Below are positions 18,449 through 26,192 of a stretch of DNA of 64,000 nt, in pieces. The DNA comes from Paraburkholderia megapolitana (lineage in GTDB: Bacteria; Pseudomonadota; Gammaproteobacteria; Burkholderiales; Burkholderiaceae). The DNA is taken from NCBI RefSeq assembly GCF_007556815.1, contig NZ_CP041743.1, positions 2,138,501 through 2,202,500 of the forward strand, written 5' to 3'. The stretch's first letter is position 1. Each line of letters opens with the position of its first letter. The position numbers and the translations under genes were made by a program. The notes beneath the pieces are model-generated. The model was not told the origin of the DNA, did no database searches, and worked only from the letters and a program-made list of their open reading frames with translations.

Positions 18449-18952
18449 ATGTCGACCCCACAGAACCTGAAACTTCCCATTCCGGACGTACTCGCGTCCG
18501 CGATCTGCGCGGCGAACCGGTTGATCCAGCGGCTCGCGCAGCCGTGGCTCGTGCAACTGGTGCTGCGCCTCGCTATCGCGGTGCCTTTCTGGAAATCGGG
18601 CATCCTCAAATGGCACGGCTTTCTTCAGCTTAGCGATACGGCAATCGATCTGTTCACGCAGGAATTTCAGCTGCATCTGCCGGGCGGTCCCTATCCGTTC
18701 CCCGCGCCGGCTGTCGTGGCGTTTCTGTCGGCCTGCGGCGAGGTGACGTTTCCCGTGCTGCTCGTACTAGGCTTCGGCACCCGGTTCGCCGCGGCCGGCC
18801 TGATCCTGATGACATGCATCATCGAACTGACCGTGCCGGACGGCTGGCCGATCCACCTGACCTGGGTAGCGATGGCGCTGGCGATTGCGGCCTGGGGGCC
18901 GGGGCGTGTATCGATCGACTATCTGCTCGGCGACCGGAACGCAAGGTGGTGA
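18449..18952 (+). CDS. DoxX family membrane protein of the bufferin operon
   Basis: The ATG at 18449 gives 167 aa; a TTG at 18440 overlapping the bufC stop is an alternative start. The protein has about four membrane helices, with VLRLAIAVPFWKSGILKWHGF and FLSACGEVTFPVLLVLGFGTRFAAAGL typical of DoxX. DoxX genes are the usual fourth member of bufferin operons. Their role there is unclear; a redox or transport function at the inner membrane has been suggested. GGAG lies 10 bases upstream. Confidence 0.88.
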   Translation: MSTPQNLKLPIPDVLASAICAANRLIQRLAQPWLVQLVLRLAIAVPFWKSGILKWHGFLQLSDTAIDLFTQEFQLHLPGGPYPFPAPAVVAFLSACGEVTFPVLLVLGFGTRFAAAGLILMTCIIELTVPDGWPIHLTWVAMALAIAAWGPGRVSIDYLLGDRNARW

Positions 18953-19039
18953 GTCGGTAATATGGCGTGGCGAATCACGGCATGCAGGTGGTCACATTCC
19001 GCTTGAATGGCGTCGGCGGGCCGAGGTTCGATAGGCACA

Positions 19040-19873
19040 TCACCCCTGTGCAGCGAGAGCAAGTGCCCTGATTTGCCGCGCAATCTCATTGTCGAGCGGG
19101 TTGTAGACGAGCATGCCCAGGTCCGGTCGACCATCGACGGAAAATGACGAGTATTCCAGCTCGATCGGGCCGAGCTTCGGATGCAACAGACGCTTGATAC
19201 CGTCGATGTCCGCGTGACCAATGACCTCGTTGTCCTGCCACAGCGCATCGAACTCCGCGCTCGCATTGCGGAGCTCGTTCACGAGTTCGCCGGCTTCGGA
19301 TACCAGGCCGGCACGCGCCACATCTGCCCGGAACGAGCCGACCATGAAACGCGCGAGGCTTTCCCAATCGTGCTGCTTGGCGCGGATCGCGGGATTGCAG
19401 AACAGGAAGCGGAGAATATTGCGCTGACCGGGCGGCAGCGTGCCATAGTCGGTGAGCACGATGGCGGCCGCGCGGTTCCAGGCAACGACGTCCCAGGTAG
19501 CGGTCTTGATGATGGCCGGACTCGCTTCAAGCGAATCGAGCAGCCGTTGCAACCGCGGATTGACGCCGTCGACCGACTTGTAGCGGACTTCGGGCGGCCG
19601 CCCCAGCCCCAGCATGAACAGATGCTCGCGCTCCACATCGGTGAGCATCAGCGCGCTTGAGATCCGCTCCAGCACTTCTCCCGACGGCCCGCCGCCACGC
19701 CCTTGCTCGAGCCATGTGTACCAGGTTGGACTGATATTGGCACGCTGGGCAACTTCTTCCCGGCGCAGTCCCGGCGTGCGTCTGCGCCCGGAAAAGCCAA
19801 AGCTGGCCGGGTCGAGGCGCGTTCTGCGGCTCCTCAGAAAATCTCCCAGCGATCGTGCTGTATCGACTGACAT
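19040..19873 (-). CDS. XRE-family regulator with MmyB-like ligand domain
   Basis: The 277-aa protein has an N-terminal XRE helix-turn-helix (about residues 8-85; TPGLRREEVAQRANISPTWYTWLEQGRG) and a C-terminal MmyB-like PAS-type domain (about 105-270; ATWDVVAWNRAAAIVLTDY). The second domain binds small hydrophobic ligands in relatives. It is divergent from an SDR gene over 99 bp that contains two similar TCACT-CTTTA stretches, possibly its binding sites. Such regulators commonly control one neighbouring oxidoreductase. Confidence 0.92.
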   Translation of the reverse strand: MSVDTARSLGDFLRSRRTRLDPASFGFSGRRRTPGLRREEVAQRANISPTWYTWLEQGRGGGPSGEVLERISSALMLTDVEREHLFMLGLGRPPEVRYKSVDGVNPRLQRLLDSLEASPAIIKTATWDVVAWNRAAAIVLTDYGTLPPGQRNILRFLFCNPAIRAKQHDWESLARFMVGSFRADVARAGLVSEAGELVNELRNASAEFDALWQDNEVIGHADIDGIKRLLHPKLGPIELEYSSFSVDGRPDLGMLVYNPLDNEIARQIRALALAAQG

Positions 19874-19972
19874 CGTTGACCCTGTTAGTCACTTTACTAT
19901 GATGAGATCACTACTTTAACGGGATAACAAACGAGTGAATAGTACGCCGGTGACGACCAAGGAGATCTCATC

Positions 19973-20860
19973 ATGCGTATTTTTCTCACCGGCGCGACCG
20001 GCTTTATCGGCTCGGCCCTCGTGTCCGAACTCATCAACGCGGGTCATCAGGTAATCGGCGTGACCCGCTCGGACGCCGGCGCGCAGGCACTCATCGAAGC
20101 AGGCGCCGAGGTGCATCGCGGCACGCTGGAGGATCCAGAGAGCCTGCGTAGCGGCGCTGCAAATGCGGACGCCGTCATCCACACGGCATTCGATCACGAC
20201 TTTTCGCGCTTCGTCGAGAACTGCGAAAAGGATAAGCGCGTCATTGCAGCGCTGGGTTCCGCACTCGCGGGTTCCGATCGTCCGTTGGTTATCACCTCGG
20301 GTACCGGAATGGGCAGCGGCAAGCATGGCGAACCGGCAAGCGAAGATATCTTCGACACGAGCCATCCCAATCCGCGCATCGCATCGGAACTGGCCGGGAA
20401 CGCGCTGCTCGATGCGGGCGTGAACGTGTCCGTGGTGCGACTGCCGCAGGTTCACAATCCGTTCAAGCAGGGGCTCGTCTCGCCGCTCGTCGCGATTGCC
20501 CGTGAGAAAGGCGTGGTTGCCTATGTAGGAGAGGGACGTAATCGCTGGCCGGCGGGGCATCTCTCCGATGCCGTGCGTCTGTATCGGCTTGCTGCTGAGA
20601 AGCGTGAACGCGGCGCGCGTTATCACGCGGTCGGCGAAGAAGGTGTGAGCGCCCGCGAAATCGCCGAGGCGCTTGGCCGCGGTCTCAAGCTTCCGGTGGT
20701 ATCGATTGCACCGGAAGAAGCGCAGTCACACTACGGCTGGATGGGGATCTTTGCCGGCCTGGACATGCCGGCTTCGAGTGCGCTTACGCAAGCACGGTTG
20801 GGCTGGAAGCCGACGGGGCCGACGTTGATCGCCGATCTCGATGAGGCGCGCTACGTTTAG
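19973..20860 (+). CDS. Extended/atypical SDR, NAD(P)-dependent epimerase-like
   Basis: A 295-aa protein opening MRIFLTGATGFIGSALVSEL, with the TGxxGxxG nucleotide-binding motif at residues 6-13. It keeps VITSGTGMG but has no clear YxxxK catalytic pair. It therefore falls in the atypical or extended SDR group acting on NAD(P)-linked reduction of varied substrates. AAGGAG is well placed before ATG. The divergent XRE/MmyB regulator probably controls it. Confidence 0.9.
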   Translation: MRIFLTGATGFIGSALVSELINAGHQVIGVTRSDAGAQALIEAGAEVHRGTLEDPESLRSGAANADAVIHTAFDHDFSRFVENCEKDKRVIAALGSALAGSDRPLVITSGTGMGSGKHGEPASEDIFDTSHPNPRIASELAGNALLDAGVNVSVVRLPQVHNPFKQGLVSPLVAIAREKGVVAYVGEGRNRWPAGHLSDAVRLYRLAAEKRERGARYHAVGEEGVSAREIAEALGRGLKLPVVSIAPEEAQSHYGWMGIFAGLDMPASSALTQARLGWKPTGPTLIADLDEARYV

Positions 20861-20898
20861 TCGCTTTTGCCGGTCCCGTGCGGTTGCGAGGTATTCCA

Positions 20899-20935
20899 GC
20901 TACCGGCCGGCGATTGATAGTCGCCGGCCGGTAGC
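20899..20935. terminator. Perfect 15-bp hairpin between convergent genes
   Basis: GCTACCGGCCGGCGA and TCGCCGGCCGGTAGC are perfect complements around a TTGATAG loop. It lies between the stops of the SDR and chitinase genes and would serve both. There is no T tract on either side, so its terminator strength is uncertain. Confidence 0.65.
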
Positions 20936-20955
20936 CCGACCGAGGCATCCCCTTG

Positions 20956-22191
20956 CTACAACCCCAGAGCCGAAATGAACTGGTTCGTATAGCCTAGCGT
21001 GCCCGCCTTGCCATAGTTGTTGCAGGTGTCGGAAGAGTTGCCGTCAACGGTTGCCGGAGCACAATCGCGGTCGCGCGAGAACGCCCAGAAATGAATCCCG
21101 GCAATCTTCTTGGACAGTGCATAGTTCGCCACGGTGACGGCATCGGCCAGCGTGAACGTTTCGTCGATGCTGTCGTTGCCGCCGATCATCGGTGTCACTT
21201 CAATCTGGCTGTACGGCACCTTCCAGTAATTGTGCAGACTTTCAGCGGCAGAGATGGTCGACTGCCCCATATTGCACTTGCCGCTACTGTTGAGCGTGCA
21301 CAGCGACGCATTCTCCTGACCCGACGAGGCGAAGTCCATTGTCATCAGATTGATGGTGTAGTTCTTCAGCCCGTAGTTCTGGATCGCGGTCATCACCATC
21401 GCGCCGGTGCCACCGAGGCTGTTGCTTTCGTTGCCGCCGTCGGTGGCGATCGTGAAGCTGAAGCGCAGGTTCGGATAGGTTGCCTGTGCCGTCGATACGC
21501 GTGCCACCAGATTGTTGATATCGCTCTGCGACTGGCCGTTTTCGATATCGAAGTCGATGCCTAGCAGGTTCGCGCTGTTGTAGGTCTGGATGAACTTCGC
21601 GAAATTAGCGTCCGACGTGCAGAGAAAGCTCGCTCCTGCGCCCCCTGTGGACACGGTGTACTTCTTGCCCGCGTTAACGAAGCTCCCCACGTTCGCCTTG
21701 GCAAACGCCGAAGCCGACACGCCATTCCAGTTTTCGCTGCCGCAGCTGCCGGTGGCGAACGCCCAGGTGATGGCCTGAAGCTTGGCTGGGATCACATTCA
21801 CCAGTAGTTGCGAACTACCGGTAACGGTCGTGTTCATCTGGTTGCCGCCAAAGTCGCCCGAGTAGAAGTAAGGGCTGTAGATGAAACTGCTAGGCGGCGG
21901 CGTGCTCGTACCGCTGCAGGTAGTCGGTTGCCAGTACCAGGTGCTGATGGTCGGATCGGTACCGTCGCTGCCGTTGGTGCCGGCGTTCACTTCCTTGTAG
22001 TACGAGCCGTTGGCCGGATACTGCACCACAGTGCCCACCGGATAATCGACGCCGGCGGTCCACACGCTGAACTGACAGGTTGCCGCAGACGTCGCAGCGG
22101 TTTGCGCGGTCGCTGACTGTGCGGCAACGTGCGCCGAGAACCCTAGACACGAAAGACAGATTGCAAGCACTCTTATAACTTTCGATTTCAT
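20956..22191 (-). CDS. Secreted GH18 chitinase with chitin-binding domain
   Basis: From the ATG at 22191 (AGGAGGATCAA upstream) the product is 411 aa. A Sec signal peptide ends near Ala24. A small CBM5/12-like domain follows (about 40-92; WTAGVDYPVGTVVQY, WYWQPTTC with aromatic residues). After a Pro/Ser linker comes a GH18 barrel whose signature GIDFDIE (211-217) has the catalytic Glu217. It should hydrolyse chitin outside the cell. The Tat-exported glycosidase gene ends 82 bp upstream on the same strand and the two are probably co-transcribed. Confidence 0.9.
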   Translation of the reverse strand: MKSKVIRVLAICLSCLGFSAHVAAQSATAQTAATSAATCQFSVWTAGVDYPVGTVVQYPANGSYYKEVNAGTNGSDGTDPTISTWYWQPTTCSGTSTPPPSSFIYSPYFYSGDFGGNQMNTTVTGSSQLLVNVIPAKLQAITWAFATGSCGSENWNGVSASAFAKANVGSFVNAGKKYTVSTGGAGASFLCTSDANFAKFIQTYNSANLLGIDFDIENGQSQSDINNLVARVSTAQATYPNLRFSFTIATDGGNESNSLGGTGAMVMTAIQNYGLKNYTINLMTMDFASSGQENASLCTLNSSGKCNMGQSTISAAESLHNYWKVPYSQIEVTPMIGGNDSIDETFTLADAVTVANYALSKKIAGIHFWAFSRDRDCAPATVDGNSSDTCNNYGKAGTLGYTNQFISALGL

Positions 22192-22273
22192 TTGATCCTC
22201 CTGACGAGATTGAAATGACTGCGTGCGAAGCGTCGATGCTTTCGCTCGCGTTCGCATGCAGTAACGCCCCAGC

Positions 22274-23959
22274 TCAAGAAATCGTGATGTCGAACTGTTC
22301 CCAGCCACCTACCTGAGTGGCACTGGCAATGAGCGGACCTTGTCCCGCATTGCTCGCGGTGACATAGCGCCCGTTGGCGCGCGACAACAAAGCCACCGCG
22401 CCGTTAGTGCCCGGTTGAATGACGATGCGGAAGGTTTCCCACTGGCCGACCGCCGTGCGATTGGCGATGAGCGGTTGAGCGCCCGCGTTTTCCGCGGTGA
22501 CGTACTTGCCGTTGGCATGCGCAAGCAACGCGATGTCGCCGTTGCCCGCGTTGACCATGTCGAATTGCTCCCACTGGCCGACGGCCGTGCGGTTTGCAAT
22601 CAGCGGTGCGGTGCCGGCGCTGTCGGCAGTCACGATCAGGTTGTTGACCCTGGCCGTGAAGCTCACCACGGTCGCTACACCGGTGTTGCTGCCCACTGTC
22701 GGAGCGGTAGGGCGCACTGGTGTCAGCGCGAGCGTGCCTTTGAGCATGCGGCCGCCATCGCCGGTCAGACGCAGGTAGTAGTCGGACGAACACGGCGTGC
22801 CGTCCTCGTCGAGGCTCAGATAGCTCGAGTTCGACGGCACATCCGCTTGCGTCGCGGCAGTCTTCGCGATCTGATGGCCTTCGTTGTACTCGTCGAACAT
22901 CGAGATGTAGAAGCCGGCCACGCCGAGATTGGCCAGGTTGTAGAACTGTCGCCACATGTAGTTGCCGTGCACCCGTTCGCGTTGCGACAGATCGCCGGGC
23001 ATCACACAGGGCTGATAGTCGATGCCATGCGCGTCGCAATCCGCCTTGTCGGCGGCATTGATATCGACAGCGAACGCATCGGCTTGCTGGATCGTGCTCA
23101 TCGCCCCGATCATCCACGGCGAGAGCATGTTGAACTGGTGGAAGACGTCGAGAAAATTGGGCCGAACCGATTCACCGGTACGCCAGTGTGTCGGCACGCC
23201 GCCGATCAGATACACGCCCTGGCTCTTGAACCACGCAACCACGTCGGCACAGACATCGGCGCTGAACGGCCGGCTGTCGTCATTGAAGCCGAAGCCCCAG
23301 ATGCATACCACCGGCTTGCCGTTCTGCTTCGCGTAAGCAGGGGAGGCCGTCAGCGCGGACATCTTCGAGGTCCAGTCCGTTTTCATCTGCGACTGCATGT
23401 CGGTCCAGCCGGACACGTCGTACATGATGTAGAACTTGCGGCCGTAGGTCTCCGCCGCGGTGCGCACCTTGGTGGCCATCGCATCGCGCGTCGGACCTTC
23501 GCTCGAATCGGGATCGAAGCGTTGCAGCGCGACGGTATCGATGGCGTTCTGCTGCATCCATGCGAACTGCGCGTTGACCGTATCCTGGTCGTAGTCCGAG
23601 AACAGGGTGGCGGTTGCGCCGCTGTGCAGCGGTGCGAAATTCGTCGGATAGGTATGCGTGTAATCGTGCATGTCGGGCCATGCACGAATGCCTGCATTCG
23701 TGGGCGAGGGTGGTTGCGACCAGTTCTGCGACCAGTGCCACCAGCCATTGATCGGCGCGCCATCGCCGAGTGCCGCAAACCAGCCCTGGTAGCCGACGGT
23801 GACCTTGCCGACCACATCGCCAGGTGCGCTGATGGCCGCCACTCCGGAAGCCGCCGACGCCGCCACAGCCACCGCGCCGGAAACCGATGGAGAACCGATT
23901 GCGCCGAGCGCAGCGGCGGCAGCACTGCCTTTCAGAAACGAGCGACGTGAAATGCTCAT
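22274..23959 (-). CDS. Tat-exported GH71/GH99-like glycosidase with trefoil-like repeats
   Basis: The 561-aa product starts MSISRRSFLKGSAAAAALGA, a textbook twin-arginine signal. The catalytic part (about 50-400) has VTVGYQGWFAALGDG, WMQQNAIDTVALQRFDPDS and FYISMFDEYNEGHQI. This resembles the glycoside hydrolase 71/99-like domain often annotated as xylosidase/arabinosidase. Residues 432-561 hold three similar units of about 45 aa with ANGKYVTAENAG and VGQWEQFD motifs, like fascin or ricin-type beta trefoils that bind sugars. It is upstream of a GH18 chitinase. The substrate is unknown. Confidence 0.85.
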   Translation of the reverse strand: MSISRRSFLKGSAAAAALGAIGSPSVSGAVAVAASAASGVAAISAPGDVVGKVTVGYQGWFAALGDGAPINGWWHWSQNWSQPPSPTNAGIRAWPDMHDYTHTYPTNFAPLHSGATATLFSDYDQDTVNAQFAWMQQNAIDTVALQRFDPDSSEGPTRDAMATKVRTAAETYGRKFYIMYDVSGWTDMQSQMKTDWTSKMSALTASPAYAKQNGKPVVCIWGFGFNDDSRPFSADVCADVVAWFKSQGVYLIGGVPTHWRTGESVRPNFLDVFHQFNMLSPWMIGAMSTIQQADAFAVDINAADKADCDAHGIDYQPCVMPGDLSQRERVHGNYMWRQFYNLANLGVAGFYISMFDEYNEGHQIAKTAATQADVPSNSSYLSLDEDGTPCSSDYYLRLTGDGGRMLKGTLALTPVRPTAPTVGSNTGVATVVSFTARVNNLIVTADSAGTAPLIANRTAVGQWEQFDMVNAGNGDIALLAHANGKYVTAENAGAQPLIANRTAVGQWETFRIVIQPGTNGAVALLSRANGRYVTASNAGQGPLIASATQVGGWEQFDITIS

Positions 23960-24523
23960 AAGGGTCTCCGGGACGATTGAGTCAATGACCGCGAATTTCT
24001 TTAAGGAAAGGCAATAAGAATGTTGAATAAAGCAGTCGATTGCAGCGGAAATTCCGGAGACTCAATAGGGCATCTCCGAACAGATATCCGGACTGCATTG
24101 GATGGCATTCCATTTATGCGAAACAAAGGAATCTCATGGGGGGCTCATTTCAGTAAATGGGTTTCCACACCGGTTTAAATGCGCAGCATCGCATTCGGAG
24201 CGGGCAGGGCAACGGCGCGGACGCTATGCATGAGCCATGCAAGGGACCGCGGCGAACCTGCCTGAAAAATCATGAGCTATACATCGAATGCGAAACCACA
24301 GTAGACAGATAACGTACCTCTTTTGCAATAAGAATCTCCATATAGGGCGTTAAAAAGCTAGGTTGCATATTAGTGGACTGTCTGACGTAGTATCACTAGG
24401 AGCAGTGGAATTTCAATTGCAGATGAGGATCTGGTATTCGCAGCGCATTATTTGCATCCGGAGAAGAGGCGTATATTTGAAGCCTCTTCATGTCCCGCCA
24501 ATCAAGCATCCGAGGTAAATGCC
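23960..24523. other. 564-bp intergenic region without a gene
   Basis: This stretch is less GC-rich than its surroundings and has no open frame with credible codon use on either strand. It must hold the promoter of the Tat glycosidase gene (minus strand) and of the alpha/beta hydrolase gene (plus strand). A GGAGACCC ribosome site precedes the glycosidase ATG. Apart from the hairpin at 24463-24489 I see no clear motif, tRNA or mobile-element remnant. Confidence 0.6.
24463..24489. promoter_or_regulatory. Inverted repeat before the alpha/beta hydrolase gene
   Basis: GAAGAGGC and GCCTCTTC are perfect 8-bp complements around an AT-rich 11-bp centre, ending 34 bp before the start codon. It could be a repressor operator or a leader hairpin. 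Confidence 0.35.
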
Positions 24524-25405
24524 ATGCGAGAAAAAACGAATCGAAGCAGGTCGCGAGTACAGCGCCTGTTCTTGTGTGCCTGCACCGTGTTTGCCGTGCA
24601 GTACGCACAATACGCACAAGCCGAAGCGCGCTGGCAGACCTTGCCGCCCACTCCCGCGCCTGTCGCTGGCGAGCACCACGGCATTGCCGACGTCAATGGC
24701 ATTCACCTGTATTACGCGACGATCGGCAGCGGCTCGCCGGTCATCCTGTTGCACGGCGGTCTGTCGAATTCCGACTACTTCGGCAATCAGATCCGCGCCT
24801 TGATGAAGCACCACGAGGTGGTGATTGTCGACAGCCGTGGGCACGGACGCAGCACGCGTGACGCGCGGCCCTTCGGATACGACTTGATGACCGACGATGT
24901 CGTCGCGCTGATGGACAAACTGAAGCTGCAGAAGGCCGACATTGTCGGCTGGAGCGACGGCGCAATCATCGGGCTCGATCTGGCGATCCGTTACCCGGAC
25001 CGGGTCGGCAAGGTGATCGCGTTCGCTGCGAATACGAAGACGGACGGTGTGATCCAGGATGTCGAAAGGAACCCGACGTTCGCTGCATTCATCAAGCGTG
25101 CGGGCAATGAATACCGCCATCTGTCGCCGACACCAAACGAATATGATGCATTCGTCGAGCAGATCAGTCACATGTGGGCGTCACAACCGAACTGGACCGA
25201 TGCGCAGCTCAAGGGCATCAAGGCGCCTGTACTGGTACTCGATGGCGATCATGACGAGGCGATCCACCGCGAGCACACCGAATATATCGCTGCGACGATT
25301 CCGGGCGCCGGGTTGATGATATTGCCGAACACCAGTCACTTCGCGTTCCTGCAGGACCCCGAGGCATTCAACTTCGCGATCGAGCATTTTCTCGGCGACA
25401 GATAG
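24524..25405 (+). CDS. Exported alpha/beta hydrolase
   Basis: The ATG at 24524 (GAGG upstream) gives 293 aa. An Arg-rich start and hydrophobic run (about 14-33, ending AQAEA) look like a signal peptide. The hydrolase fold has VILLHGG (oxyanion hole), DSRGHGRS, the nucleophile elbow GWSDG with Ser144, the acid in VLVLDGDHDE and His in NTSHFAFL. It should hydrolyse an ester or similar bond, probably in the periplasm. It is convergent with a TetR gene 21 bp away. Confidence 0.88.
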   Translation: MREKTNRSRSRVQRLFLCACTVFAVQYAQYAQAEARWQTLPPTPAPVAGEHHGIADVNGIHLYYATIGSGSPVILLHGGLSNSDYFGNQIRALMKHHEVVIVDSRGHGRSTRDARPFGYDLMTDDVVALMDKLKLQKADIVGWSDGAIIGLDLAIRYPDRVGKVIAFAANTKTDGVIQDVERNPTFAAFIKRAGNEYRHLSPTPNEYDAFVEQISHMWASQPNWTDAQLKGIKAPVLVLDGDHDEAIHREHTEYIAATIPGAGLMILPNTSHFAFLQDPEAFNFAIEHFLGDR

Positions 25406-25426
25406 GGCGAACGCGAACGCAATGCC

Positions 25427-26038
25427 TCAGGAAAAACTAAACCCGCGCATGACCGATGCGACAACCCAGCGTGCCTCCGCTTCGGGTAGCGGGGGCAGTG
25501 GTTCACGCAGGCTTCTGAGAAAAAATCCGGTCAGGCTGGCATGAATGACCGCGGCAGCACGCTGCGCGTTCAGATCGGGGCGCAACTGGTTGCGATCGAT
25601 CGCCGCCCGTAAGGCGTGCTCGATCTGGGTTTCGGCATGGCGCCGGCTCTCGTCGATCCTGTGCCAGAACACTTCGGTTTCGACGGCCGGCTCGCAACGC
25701 GACAGGATGATTGTGTAGAGGCGTCGCGCGGCACCCGCCGACAGCACCTGCGTGAGAAGAAACGTGAGGTTTCTTTGCAGCTGTCCGAGCGGATCGTCGT
25801 CCCACTCGCTCCACGCCGCGATAAACGGATCCACCGGCAACGATGCATCTTCGAACAAGGCTTCGAAGACCGCCAGCTTGTTTCTGAAGTGCCCATACAC
25901 CGCACCGCGCGTGACGCCGGCGGCTTCGGCCACATCCGATAGCGATGCACGCGAAACGCCGCGTTGCATGAAGACGCGTTCGGCCGCCTGCAATATCTGC
26001 GCGCGGGTATCGAGGGCGTGTTTCCTGGTCCGTTTCAT
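25427..26038 (-). CDS. TetR/AcrR-family regulator downstream of the RND operon
   Basis: The product from the ATG at 26038 is 203 aa. The helix-turn-helix is at about residues 10-55 (RAQILQAAERVFMQRGVSRASLSDVAEAAGVTRGAVYGHFRNK), the AcrR/TtgR type. The C-terminal domain matches the TetR_C family of efflux repressors. It lies on the same strand 154 bp after the RND pump gene, behind a hairpin. It may regulate the efflux operon together with, or instead of, the other TetR gene at 32554. Confidence 0.9.
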   Translation of the reverse strand: MKRTRKHALDTRAQILQAAERVFMQRGVSRASLSDVAEAAGVTRGAVYGHFRNKLAVFEALFEDASLPVDPFIAAWSEWDDDPLGQLQRNLTFLLTQVLSAGAARRLYTIILSRCEPAVETEVFWHRIDESRRHAETQIEHALRAAIDRNQLRPDLNAQRAAAVIHASLTGFFLRSLREPLPPLPEAEARWVVASVMRGFSFS

Positions 26039-26161
26039 TGCCGGAAGTCCTGCCGAACGTTGGCGAGCGCCGGGGTAGCGCCGAAACAGTTTGACTGGTG
26101 CATTCGTGGCGTTGGGCCATCTGGCTTCCCGGCAGGTTGCCGGCCAACGCTCACGAAGCAC

Positions 26162-26183
26162 CCCCTGCCGGAAGCGGCAGGGG
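26162..26183 (-). terminator. Hairpin after the RND pump gene
   Basis: CCCCTGCCG and CGGCAGGGG form a perfect 9-bp stem with a 4-base loop, 9 bp beyond the pump stop codon and before the TetR gene. On the minus strand it is followed by GTGCTTCG rather than a T run, so it may be a partial terminator. Confidence 0.55.
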
Positions 26184-26192
26184 TATTGCTCA

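Noticed and set aside
22340..23950. A 536-codon open frame on the plus strand opposite the Tat glycosidase
   Set aside because: It is antisense to a gene with a clear Tat signal and recognisable domains, and its translation has no domain-like pattern.
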